Assembly (NCBI GenBank): GCA_004558035.1
Contig: SFEJ01000012.1
Coordinates: 1 to 58,031 of the forward strand
DNA length: 58,031 nt
Source of the DNA: Opitutia bacterium
Lineage (GTDB): Bacteria > Verrucomicrobiota > Verrucomicrobiae > Opitutales > UBA953
Direction: 5' to 3'
This document shows positions 8,488 through 15,331 of this stretch, in pieces. Position 1 is the first letter of the stretch; each line of letters starts with the position of its first letter. Under the pieces are notes generated by a model, which saw only the letters and a program-made list of their open reading frames with translations, searched no databases and was not told the origin of the DNA. The translations under genes were made by a program, and so were the position numbers.

Positions 8488-8874
8488 TCACGCGCGCAGA
8501 ATGCGCGCGGCGGCGAGGGCGCAGTTCGACGGTTCGAGCACGGTGAGCACGGGCGTCTTCGACGGCATCTGCAGCGTCGAATTGATGTTCACGAGGAAGT
8601 CGAGCTTGTCCTTGAACGGCGGGCACGCGAGCACAGGCTTCTTCGAGTTCGCGGCGACGACGCCGGAAAGCGCGTTGGAGCGCCCCGCGATCGTGATGAA
8701 GAGGACTTTCGCCTCGTCGTCGTGCGCCTTCACGAAGTTGAAGACGCCCACGGGATCCTTGTGCGCGCTGCGCACGAAATATTCGAAATCGACGCCCTCG
8801 TCCTTGAGCCCCGCGGCGATTTTTTCCGCGTGCGGCATGTCGGATTCGGAACCCATAAGAATGTAGGCTTTCAT
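8488..8874 (-). CDS. purE: AIR carboxylase, class II PurE
   Basis: A 128-residue purine-biosynthesis enzyme. MGSESDMPHAEKI is the phosphate-binding start, VRSAHKDP the SAH motif, and IAGRSNALSGVVAANSKKPVLACPPF the substrate loop. The AGRSN form is that of class II PurE (metazoan PAICS, Treponema), which carboxylates AIR directly with CO2. Class I bacterial N5-CAIR mutases have AGAAHLPG at this position. A class II enzyme would not need PurK, and no purK lies nearby. It sits 43 bases downstream of purC on the same strand, so the two consecutive pathway steps are probably co-expressed. Confidence 0.92.
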   Translation of the reverse strand: MKAYILMGSESDMPHAEKIAAGLKDEGVDFEYFVRSAHKDPVGVFNFVKAHDDEAKVLFITIAGRSNALSGVVAANSKKPVLACPPFKDKLDFLVNINSTLQMPSKTPVLTVLEPSNCALAAARILRA

Positions 8875-8917
8875 GGTCTTTTCGGATCTGCGGTTTCGGG
8901 TTGCGCGTTCCCGCGGC

Positions 8918-9829
8918 TCAGAGGCTCATCAGCTTTTCGAGCGCGCCGAAATAGAGGTCGCGCGACTTCGCGACGACGTCCGCCGGGAGCGCGGGCGCGG
9001 GCGGGAGCTTATTCCAGCCGATGCTTTCGAGGTAGTCGCGCACGAACTGCTTGTCGAACGACGGCTGCGGCCTGCCCGGCGCGTAGCCTTCCTGCGGCCA
9101 GTAGCGCGAGGAGTCCGGCGTGAGCACTTCGTCGATGAGGAAAAGGTTTCCGGCGTCGTCGAGCCCGAACTCGAACTTCGTGTCCGCGAGAATCAGCCCC
9201 GCGTGGTCGGCGACCTTCGAACCGAGCGCGAAGAGCGCGAGCGTCGCCGCCTTGACCTTCTCGAAGACGGGCGCGCCGAGGATTTCCGCGCAGCGCGCTT
9301 CGGTGATGGGCTCGTCGTGGCCTTCCGCCGCCTTCGTCGAGGGCGTGAAGATCGCCTCGGGCAGACGCTGGCTTTCGAGCATCCCCGCGGGCAGCGCGTG
9401 GTCGAGAATCGCCTGCGTCTTCCTGTATTCCTTCCAGCCCGAGCCGGCGAGGTAGCCGCGCACGACCGCCTCGATCGGGAGCGGCTTCAGCTTGCGCACG
9501 ATCATCGAGCGCGCGACGAGCTGCGGGAAGTCCTTGAGCAGCTCGGCGACGGCGGCGTCGTGGTCGGGCACGAGGTGCGTCGGCATGATCTTGGCCGCCT
9601 GCGCGAACCACCAGAGGCTGATCTGCGTGAGCAGGATTCCCTTGCCGGGAACGCCGTTGGGCATGATCGAGTCGAACGCGGAAATGCGGTCGGTCGCGAC
9701 GATGAGCAGCTTGTCGCCGAGGTCGAAAATTTCGCGCACCTTGCCGGAGGCGATTTTCTTGAAGGGCAGCCCTTCGACGTTCATGAGCGCCTCGGAAGGC
9801 AGGCTTTTGCGGATTTCTTCAATGGTCAT
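8918..9829 (-). CDS. purC: SAICAR synthetase
   Basis: A 303-residue phosphoribosylaminoimidazole-succinocarboxamide synthase (EC 6.3.2.6), joining CAIR and aspartate with ATP. Diagnostic motifs are ASGKVREIFDLGDKLLIVATDRISAFD (ATP-binding start), VVRGYLAGSGWKEYRK, PEAIFTPSTKAAEGHDEPI, LILADTKFEFG and LIDEVLTPDSSRYW. The length matches the longer fungal/bacterial type. The ATG at 9829 is preceded by no Shine-Dalgarno. It is first in the purC-purE-HD cluster; its product step follows PurE. Confidence 0.96.
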   Translation of the reverse strand: MTIEEIRKSLPSEALMNVEGLPFKKIASGKVREIFDLGDKLLIVATDRISAFDSIMPNGVPGKGILLTQISLWWFAQAAKIMPTHLVPDHDAAVAELLKDFPQLVARSMIVRKLKPLPIEAVVRGYLAGSGWKEYRKTQAILDHALPAGMLESQRLPEAIFTPSTKAAEGHDEPITEARCAEILGAPVFEKVKAATLALFALGSKVADHAGLILADTKFEFGLDDAGNLFLIDEVLTPDSSRYWPQEGYAPGRPQPSFDKQFVRDYLESIGWNKLPPAPALPADVVAKSRDLYFGALEKLMSL

Positions 9830-9953
9830 AATGCGGAGAAAGCATAATCGTTTTCCGCCCCGCGGGAAGCGAATTTTTCGCGCGGGAACGCGCGGACGCG
9901 CGAAAAAAGCGCCGGGCGGGAAAACGCCGGACGCTGCGGGAACACCTTAAAAA

Positions 9954-10046
9954 TGGCGGAGAGGATGGGATTCGAACCCACGGTAGGGCTTGACACCCTA
10001 CGACGATTTAGCAAACCGTTGCCTTCAGCCACTCGGCCACCTCTCC
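9954..10046 (-). tRNA. tRNA-Ser(GCT)
   Basis: On the minus strand the acceptor GGAGAGG (10046-10040) pairs with CCTCTCC (9964-9958). The discriminator is G, and CCA is encoded at 9956-9954. The D-arm TGGCCGAGTGGCTGAAGGC is typical of class II tRNAs, the anticodon loop is TTGCTAA, a long variable arm (GTAGGGTGTCAAGCCCTAC) follows, and the T-loop is GGTTCGAATCC. It is about 20 bases downstream of tRNA-Leu and probably co-transcribed. Confidence 0.96.
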
Positions 10047-10067
10047 GTCGCTTTTAAGATTGTCTCA

Positions 10068-10152
10068 TGGTACCCGGAGTGGGGGTCGAACCCACACACC
10101 TCGCGGTATCAGATTTTGAGTCTGACGCGTCTGCCAATTTCGCCATCCGGGC
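10068..10152 (-). tRNA. tRNA-Leu(CAA)
   Basis: On the minus strand the acceptor GCCCGGA pairs with TCCGGGT (G-U at the first pair). The discriminator is A and CCA is encoded (10070-10068). The anticodon stem-loop TCAGA-CTCAAAA-TCTGA gives anticodon CAA. The long variable arm and GGTTCGACCCC T-loop fit leucine. Confidence 0.95.
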
Positions 10153-10213
10153 AGAATCAAAAAAGGAGATTGTATTAAACTCCCCGAACCGCGCCTTGGC
10201 AAGCACGAAAATT

Positions 10214-10792
10214 TCAGAGCATCACGTCCGCGGCGATTTTTTCCGCGACCGCCTTGCCGCGCAGCGCCTCGACGAACGCCAGCCCGAAGGCGAGCGCCGT
10301 TCCCGCGCCGCGGGAGGTGAGGATGCCGCCGTCCAGCGCGACGGGAGCGCAGGCGCGCGCGGCGGGGATTTCGTCCCAGGTGCAGGAATGCGCGGAAACG
10401 CGCCTGCCGTCGAGCAGCCCGGCGGCCTTGAGCACGAGCGGCGCGGCGCAGATCGCGGCGACGAGCCTGCCCTTCGCGGCGAAGGCGGCGGCGAGCTCGG
10501 CGGCGTTCCCGTCCTCGAGCAGCGTCCACGTTCCCGGGCCGCCGGGAATGAAGAGCGCGTCGAAATGCGCGGCGAGCTCCGCGTTCCCGCCGAGGCGCGC
10601 GCGCAGCGCGTCGAGCGTCTCGTCCGCCTGCAGGGAAATTTCGGAACGGCCCTTGAGCAGCGTCCGCCCGCCGGCGGCGACCGCGGCGAACGTGTTGGCG
10701 ACGCCGGCGCGGTGCAGCATGTCCGCGGGAACGACGGTCTCCGTCTCCTCGAAGCCGTCCGTCAGAATCGTGAGCGTCTTCACGGGCTTCAT
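10214..10792 (-). CDS. DJ-1/PfpI family protein
   Basis: A 192-residue cytoplasmic protein of the DJ-1/ThiJ/PfpI superfamily. The nucleophile-elbow cysteine is in LVAAICAAPLVLKAAGLL, the acidic partner is in TDGFEETETV near the N-terminus, and FIPGGPGTW is the family glycine loop. DJ-1 relatives act as glyoxalase/deglycase-like or redox-stress proteins; the exact reaction is unproven here. The start is MKPVKTLTIL at 10792, whose ATG overlaps the stop of the preceding lipoprotein gene by the ATGA arrangement, so the two are translationally coupled. Confidence 0.92.
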   Translation of the reverse strand: MKPVKTLTILTDGFEETETVVPADMLHRAGVANTFAAVAAGGRTLLKGRSEISLQADETLDALRARLGGNAELAAHFDALFIPGGPGTWTLLEDGNAAELAAAFAAKGRLVAAICAAPLVLKAAGLLDGRRVSAHSCTWDEIPAARACAPVALDGGILTSRGAGTALAFGLAFVEALRGKAVAEKIAADVML

Positions 10793-11007
10793 CGCGCTTC
10801 GACGGTCTTCGCGTTTTCGGGAAGCGTTTCGACAAGGCCGAGCGCGCGCATCTCGTCGGGCGTGAGCGGCACTTCCGAGCGCAGCGGCGAATACAGCCCC
10901 GTCGATTCCGAACGGCGCCAGTAGGTGTAAGTGACGTCCGGCGAATACAGACAGCCGGACAGCGCGACGCCGCAGAGGGCGCAAAGCAGAACGGTGAGAA
11001 CTTTCAT
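10789..11007 (-). CDS. Small lipoprotein, unknown function
   Basis: A 72-residue predicted lipoprotein. MKVLTVLLCALCGVALSGC is a type II signal peptide with lipobox LSGC. The short mature part (YSPDVTYTYWRRSESTGLYSPL..) has no recognised family. An alternative start is MSRIMK at 11019; I preferred MKVLTV because it gives a normal signal peptide. It is coupled to the DJ-1 gene by a 4-base overlap. Confidence 0.75.
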   Translation of the reverse strand: MKVLTVLLCALCGVALSGCLYSPDVTYTYWRRSESTGLYSPLRSEVPLTPDEMRALGLVETLPENAKTVEAR

Positions 11008-11104
11008 GATGCGCGACATTTTGCGCGCGCGGCGGGAACGCGTCAAACCAAGAGCTCGCAGGAAAACGCCGGGAACGCCCCGCGCGTTCCCGCGCTTCGC
11101 GGGG

Positions 11105-12151
11105 TCAGAGATCCTTCAGCGCGAGGGAGAAGCGCAGCGCGGAGGCGATCTTTTCGCGCTTGAAGGCGCGCGCGGCTCGGAGGCGGTAAAGGCACGGCGG
11201 CTCGAGCGGGAAACGCCGCGCGCCCGTGAAGATGTTGGTGGAAAGGTGCCCAAGCGGGAACCAGCGTTCCGCGGAAAAATCGACGAAGAGCGCGATCAGC
11301 GGGCATTCGGTCGCAACGGCGAGATAGGCGTAGGCGTTCTCTCCGGAAAAGCACAGGCGCGCGCCGCTCACGAGCCAGGCGTCTTCCGGCGGCGTCGTCT
11401 TCCCGCGCAGGTCGATGACGTGCGCGCCGTGCGAATCGCGGCTGAAGCGCAGAAACGCCTCGTTCCCGCCGGCGCGGCCGAGCACGATGATCGGCATGCC
11501 GGAATCGCGCGTGATGCATTCCGCCGCCTGCGCGAAGACGGAAGAAGCGACGCCGTGCCCCGCCCGATTCGGATCCAGGCTGACGACCGCGTAGCTGCTC
11601 CGGGAATCGAGCCCGTATTTCTTCGCGATCTCGGCGAAGATCTCGCGCTTGGCGTCCTTATAGACCGAAAGCTCCATCACCGGGCGCTCGGGAACGGCGA
11701 CGCCGAAGGGCTCGAGCACCTCGAAATTCAGAAACGCCTCGTGCCCGGCGAGCGCCTTTTTCCCGTCGACGATTTCGAGCGAGACGCCGCCGTCGTGCGT
11801 TCCCGCGCGCGCGACGGAAAAAGGAATTCCCGCCGCCTTCACCGCGTCGCCGACCTTGCGGTCGAAGCTCAGGTGCGCGACGGCGTCGATCTTCTGTTTC
11901 CTGAAGCGCGCGGCGAGCTCGTCCGACGTGGATTCGGACGAGATCGTGAAGATGCCGTCGAGCGAAGGATGATCGACGAAGAGCGGCGCGAACTTCTCCT
12001 GAATCAGCAGGTAGAGGCGCGCCTCTGGCAGCGCGGCGCGCAGAGGCGCCAGCACGGAGGAGGCGAGGACGGCGGAGGCGAATTCCGCCGGCTGGGAAAC
12101 GACGAGAGCCTGCGGCGCCAGCGAAGGCAGTTCTCCGACGTTCGTCACCAT
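11105..12151 (-). CDS. Family 9 glycosyltransferase (heptosyltransferase-like)
   Basis: A 348-residue GT-B protein of the ADP-heptose:LPS heptosyltransferase family. PQALVVSQPAEFASAVLAS is the N-terminal lobe, LPEARLYLLIQEKFAPLF and GIPFSVARAGTHDGG are typical acceptor-side segments, and AVVSLDPNRAG begins the nucleotide-sugar lobe, followed by MPIIVLGRAGGNE and LRGKTTPPEDAWLVSGARLCFSGENAYAYLA (the GT9 SGxxHxA-like region, here with ENA in place of the usual histidine). The ATG at 12151 overlaps the ThiE-like stop by 7 bases. It probably acts in LPS core assembly; the missing histidine makes the exact donor uncertain. Confidence 0.82.
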   Translation of the reverse strand: MVTNVGELPSLAPQALVVSQPAEFASAVLASSVLAPLRAALPEARLYLLIQEKFAPLFVDHPSLDGIFTISSESTSDELAARFRKQKIDAVAHLSFDRKVGDAVKAAGIPFSVARAGTHDGGVSLEIVDGKKALAGHEAFLNFEVLEPFGVAVPERPVMELSVYKDAKREIFAEIAKKYGLDSRSSYAVVSLDPNRAGHGVASSVFAQAAECITRDSGMPIIVLGRAGGNEAFLRFSRDSHGAHVIDLRGKTTPPEDAWLVSGARLCFSGENAYAYLAVATECPLIALFVDFSAERWFPLGHLSTNIFTGARRFPLEPPCLYRLRAARAFKREKIASALRFSLALKDL

Positions 12152-12786
12152 TTTCGGCGAAGCGCGCGGTACGCGCTCACGGGATCGGAGCCGCTTTCCC
12201 AGACGGCGCCCACGGCGGCGACGCCGTCGAAGCCCAGCTTGCGGCAGAGCCGCACGTTGTCCGCGGCGATACCCCCGAACGCGAAGATCGGCGCGGAAAA
12301 TCCGTGCCCGCGCGCGTAGGCGGCGATCGCGCCGAACTCCGCGGGCGTGCGCGCGGGAACGGTCAGGTCGCGGTCCGCGCGCGGGAACACCGGCCCGAGC
12401 ATCACGCAGCGGCACGCGCCGCCGAGCTTTTCCAGATCCGCGTATTCGCGGCACTGGACGCTGATCTTTTCGCGCGGGAGATCCGCCGGAAACGCGGCGT
12501 CCGCCGAAACGTGATAGCCGAGCAGCCCGAATTTCTTCACGAGCTCGGGGCACTGGTGAAGCACGACGCGGGAACGGAACTCCGCGGGAAGCGCGCGCAG
12601 CCACGCGGCGACCTTGTCCGCGTTCCAGCGCGGCCGGCGGAGATGGTATTCGGAAAGCCCCCGTTCAAAGAGCCCGCGGACCGCGTCCGCTTCGTTCTTG
12701 AGGTTTCCCGAGGGCGAAAGCACGACGACCGGCGCCGTCTCGCGGGGCGGGAAAAATAATGCGGAAACTGCTTTGAACACGGACAT
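12145..12786 (-). CDS. Thiamine-phosphate synthase/TenI-like protein
   Basis: A 213-residue TIM-barrel protein of the ThiE/TenI family. Visible landmarks are GLSEYHLRRP (strand 1), LPAEFRSRVVLHQ, LLGYHVSADA, CRCVMLGPVFPRADR (the GPvf motif) and APIFAFGGIAADNVRLCRKLGFDGVAAVGAVW (the phosphate-binding Gly loop). The canonical ThiE pyrophosphate/Mg residues are poorly preserved: there is no clear R-x-K and D/N pair. It may therefore be a TenI-type aminotransferase-associated or divergent member rather than a true ThiE. The start is MSVFKAVSALF; longer in-frame starts exist. It is coupled to the glycosyltransferase gene downstream, an unexpected partner. Confidence 0.75.
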   Translation of the reverse strand: MSVFKAVSALFFPPRETAPVVVLSPSGNLKNEADAVRGLFERGLSEYHLRRPRWNADKVAAWLRALPAEFRSRVVLHQCPELVKKFGLLGYHVSADAAFPADLPREKISVQCREYADLEKLGGACRCVMLGPVFPRADRDLTVPARTPAEFGAIAAYARGHGFSAPIFAFGGIAADNVRLCRKLGFDGVAAVGAVWESGSDPVSAYRALRRKW

Positions 12787-12790
12787 GCGT

Positions 12791-12820
12791 AAAACAAAAA
12801 TCCCACGACGAAGCGTGGGG
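12791..12820 (-). terminator. Intrinsic terminator after the small ribosomal-type gene
   Basis: On the minus strand a CCCACG/CGTGGG stem (12819-12814 with 12807-12802) and 6-base loop are followed by a T-rich run (TTTTTGTTTT). It lies downstream of the 32-residue AURKAIP1-type gene and just before the ThiE-like gene. Confidence 0.75.
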
Positions 12821-12911
12821 AAACGTGTTTTTTTTGAAAAGAGGAAACGCGCTCCCCGGAAGCGGCGCGCGAGGCGGCTTCCGGGAAAAGCGGCGCGCCG
12901 ATTCAATCGGC

Positions 12912-13010
12912 CTAGCCCCAGAGACGCTTCTTGTGGCGGTTCGCCTTCGAGCGTTTCCGGCGTTTGTGCTTGTTCATCTTCAGACGACGTTTTTTCTTGA
13001 GATTGCCCAT
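12912..13010 (-). CDS. AURKAIP1/COX24 domain small basic protein (bS22-like ribosomal protein)
   Basis: A 32-residue protein, MGNLKKKRRLKMNKHKRRK followed by RSKANRHKKRLWG. It is almost entirely Lys/Arg/His and has the KKRRxKMxKHKxRK core of the AURKAIP1/COX24 family. The family is known as a tiny ribosomal protein (bS22 in mycobacteria, the mitoribosomal mS38 relative) that binds 16S rRNA near the decoding region. The gene has its own terminator. The open frame extends to 13148, but that extension shows no similarity and would be non-ribosomal. Assignment to the 30S subunit is by family knowledge. Confidence 0.82.
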   Translation of the reverse strand: MGNLKKKRRLKMNKHKRRKRSKANRHKKRLWG

Positions 13011-13316
13011 TTGTTTCGATGGTTGATTTGAAAATTGAAGCGCAAGTATCGCCTTTATCCGGGCGCGTGTAAAGCCCTTTTTTCGGGTACGCCGCAAAAA
13101 GCGCCGCCCGCCCCTCCGAGGACCGCGGACGAAAACGTTCTTAACCACGAATCGACACGAATTTTCGCGAATTTAAAAGTATCCATAAAAAAATTACAAT
13201 AGTCCCTGCGGGACGCGCGCGGGAACGCGCATGGGAGCGCCGAGCCCCGAAGGGGCGGAACAAACGGAACCCATGCGCGCCGCGGAGCACGCTTGGGGGA
13301 CGCCGCAAGCACGGAC

Positions 13317-13400
13317 CGCGCCTAAAAGGCGCAACCGTCCGAGGCGTCCGACGCCCCGCGATACGCCGTTCCCGCGGGGCAGTTGCGCCTTTTAGGCGCG
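13317..13400. repeat. Perfect 19-bp inverted repeat, 46-base spacer
   Basis: The left arm CGCGCCTAAAAGGCGCAAC (13317-13335) is the exact complement of the right arm (13382-13400), and each arm is itself nearly palindromic (GCGCC-TAAAA-GGCGC). A T-run follows the right arm (TGTTCTTTTT), so it may act as a strong hairpin or terminator, or be a mobile repeat unit. The loop contains one CGTTCCCGC word. Confidence 0.8.
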
Positions 13401-13569
13401 TGTTCTTTTTGAGCCGCAGTCCCAAGCGGCATTCCGCCGCATGGGATTATTCTTGTTCCGCATTTCATGCGGATCTGCGCGAGAACATATGGGAGCGGAG
13501 ACGTCCACGTCTCCGTCGCGGGAACGCGCGGACGCCGCGCGGCGGAAGTTCGTCCACGGGAAATCGCAT

Positions 13570-13603
13570 GCCGCGGGAACGAAGCCGGGAATGTCTTCGC
13601 CCC
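13570..13603. repeat. Left flanking direct repeat of the 13652-14998 gene
   Basis: A 33-base segment starting GCCGCGGGAACGAAG and ending CTTCGCCC, matching 15222-15254 with three mismatches by eye. Together the copies bracket the AT-richer secreted-protein gene in the same orientation. Confidence 0.7.
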
Positions 13604-13651
13604 CAAAACCGCAAAACAGAAAGGCGCTGCGCGTCTGCGCCTTTCCTGCCG

Positions 13652-14998
13652 CTAAAGGAGGGAATGGGGAACTTTCTTCTCCGCAAAAACCTGAATATCG
13701 ATCATGCCCCGACCCGATTTGCACCATTCGCTTTGGCCCTCCAGCGTATGTTCGGCTCTCCTTATGAGCGGCCGCAGCTGCGCGTCCAGCTCCTTAAAGG
13801 CTTTCTGGCGGAGCGTTTTCGGCTGCACGTCTTTTGAAAGCCCTTCTTTTTCCAGCTCCGCCCGCCAATCTTCCTGAAGAGTTTTAAAAGAAGCGCGCAT
13901 GCTTTTAAAATAAGTTCTGTATGCGTACCAACGCGTCAATATGGCTTGCCGATTCCATCCCCAACGCGGTAATACCGCTTTCCGGGAGCTTCCTTTGATC
14001 ATTTGTTCCCCATTAGTCAACGGCACGACGCTGAAGGGAAACAAGCCAAAGGATTCATTGACTCCCCCCAACTCCGGTATTCCTGAACACGTTAGCCCAA
14101 AAACCGGCGTCACGATATCCGGAAAAGTTTCGCCGATATTCCAAAGGGGCGCGCCCAAGCGCTTTTGAATCTCGAATTTCAGCGGATTGCCGCCGGCTAA
14201 ATGCTTCATCAGATAAGCTTCATCATAATATTTTTGAGGAATATAGTCTTTATATAGATTGCGAATATATTTTATCCTTTTTGGCGAAAAGGAAGAAGTA
14301 TCTTTTAACGTCGGATCTTGTGAAACATCTTCCAGAGAAACGGGTTTAAAGCGCGTCGGAATCAAGAGGAGCTTGCCGAGATAGGCGCCCCTATACATCT
14401 CTTTGAGCGTAAGCTGCGGAATCGGCGAAAACATAAAATGCAGATTTTCGTTCAGCACTTCCGCAAGCGTTTCAAGATAAACCGCGTCTTTCCTGGAAAG
14501 CTCCGCCTTCAGCTTGGGAGACAAGGAAACGTAAGGCTTTTTTAGCGGCGTTTTTTGGGGCGCGATCCATTCGGCAGCGCCGAACGTCAGCGGCACGACG
14601 AAAATACGCCGGGTGCCGGAAAGATAAATGCCGAGCGCATCCGTCTGATAAAACACAAACGCCATGCTGTCCCTGCGAATGTTCTTTCTTTCGTCTTTTG
14701 AGCGCACGCTCTTGGCAAAATTAATATAATCTCTTTTGGAATCGACCAATTTTTTAAAGCGCGGCGTCAGCATGTCTTTCCAGACAGGCACTTTTTTTTC
14801 AATCTCGTCCCACCATTGCTTTCTGTCCGGATTACGCTCCGTCAGGCAATCTCCAGCCGGGTCAAGCAGCTTGTCCGCGCCTTTTCTTTCAGCCGACGGT
14901 GCCGCATAAAGCGCCGACGGCGTGTTCGTCATTTCCGCGAGAACGGCGGAGGAGACGCCCGCGAGCGCGACAAGAAGCAATGCGATTTTTGTCTTCAT
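13652..14998 (-). CDS. Secreted protein of unknown function, atypical composition
   Basis: A 448-residue protein with signal peptide MKTKIALLLVALAGVSSAV (cleavage likely after LAEM..). The mature part is rich in Lys and aromatic residues, with no domain I recognise: WWDEIEKKVPVWKDMLTPRFKKLV, FVFYQTDALGIYLSGTRRIFVVPLTFGAAEWI, LAEVLNENLHFMFSPIPQLTLKEMYRG. A C-terminal helical part (RASFKTLQEDWRAELEKEG to IRRAEHTLEGQS) could form a coiled coil. The start at 14998 is set by the signal peptide; the open frame runs further to 15271. Codon use is clearly less GC-rich than in flanking genes, the interior lacks the GCGGGAACG word, and similar direct repeats flank the gene, all suggesting lateral origin. 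Confidence 0.75.
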   Translation of the reverse strand: MKTKIALLLVALAGVSSAVLAEMTNTPSALYAAPSAERKGADKLLDPAGDCLTERNPDRKQWWDEIEKKVPVWKDMLTPRFKKLVDSKRDYINFAKSVRSKDERKNIRRDSMAFVFYQTDALGIYLSGTRRIFVVPLTFGAAEWIAPQKTPLKKPYVSLSPKLKAELSRKDAVYLETLAEVLNENLHFMFSPIPQLTLKEMYRGAYLGKLLLIPTRFKPVSLEDVSQDPTLKDTSSFSPKRIKYIRNLYKDYIPQKYYDEAYLMKHLAGGNPLKFEIQKRLGAPLWNIGETFPDIVTPVFGLTCSGIPELGGVNESFGLFPFSVVPLTNGEQMIKGSSRKAVLPRWGWNRQAILTRWYAYRTYFKSMRASFKTLQEDWRAELEKEGLSKDVQPKTLRQKAFKELDAQLRPLIRRAEHTLEGQSEWCKSGRGMIDIQVFAEKKVPHSLL

Positions 14999-15331
14999 GG
15001 GTTTTGCGAAATCTCCCCGAAAAGAGCGCGCTTGCGGGAACACCGCGTTCTCGCGACGAAAACGCCTCGTTTTCGAGCTCGCCCGATTCTGCAAAAAAAA
15101 ACGCGCGACAAGCGCAAACGCGTCGGCGGGCATTTCGCGCCCGCCGTCGCCGCCGAATCCGAGCGCCCGCGGCGAGTTATTCACAGGCTGCGCGCTTTGG
15201 GAGCGGGGCGTCCGCGTCTCCGCCGCGGGAACGAAGACTGGAATGCCTTCGCCCGAGCGTTTTGGGGACACGATCTGACTCCACGCTTCGCTTACCAGTC
15301 GTTTGGCGAAATCGGGAAAAAGAATTTCCTT
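14999..15331. other. Intergenic stretch with diverged copy of 13490-13603
   Basis: There is no supported gene. It contains a GC-rich palindromic part (around 15130-15180, GGCGGGC..GCCCGCC) and 15199-15254, a diverged copy of the segment on the other side of the neighbouring gene. The remainder before 15332 shows nothing I can interpret. Confidence 0.6.
15222..15254. repeat. Right flanking direct repeat of the 13652-14998 gene
   Basis: Begins GCCGCGGGAACGAAG and ends CTTCGCCC; partner of 13570-13603, same orientation. The similarity extends leftwards (GGGAGCGG..GTCTCCG) in both copies. Confidence 0.7.

Larger units (their letters stand above)
13011..13651. other. Structured non-coding stretch with serial stem-loops
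   Basis: No convincing gene was found. The stretch contains consecutive inverted repeats: GTCCCTGCGGGAC (13203-13215); 10-bp arms CGCGCATGGG/CCCATGCGCG (13226-13235 and 13270-13279) enclosing GCCCCGAAGGGGC (13244-13256); 19-bp perfect arms at 13317-13335 and 13382-13400; GCGGCATTCCGCCGC near 13427; CCGCATTTCATGCGG near 13458; and GGAGACGTCCACGTCTCC near 13496. The last part (13490-13603) recurs in diverged form at 15199-15254, on the other side of the neighbouring gene. Confidence 0.7.

Noticed and set aside
9874..9907. Inverted repeat TTTTTCGCGCG/CGCGCGAAAAA near the purC start, considered as a terminator
   Set aside because: The T-tract is on the 5' arm and the A-tract on the 3' arm, so neither strand has the U-run after the stem that a terminator needs. 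It may be just a palindrome.
13200..13650. Small coding regions in the structured stretch
   Set aside because: All open frames there are Arg/Ala-rich and broken by the hairpins. None has a family match or a plausible start.
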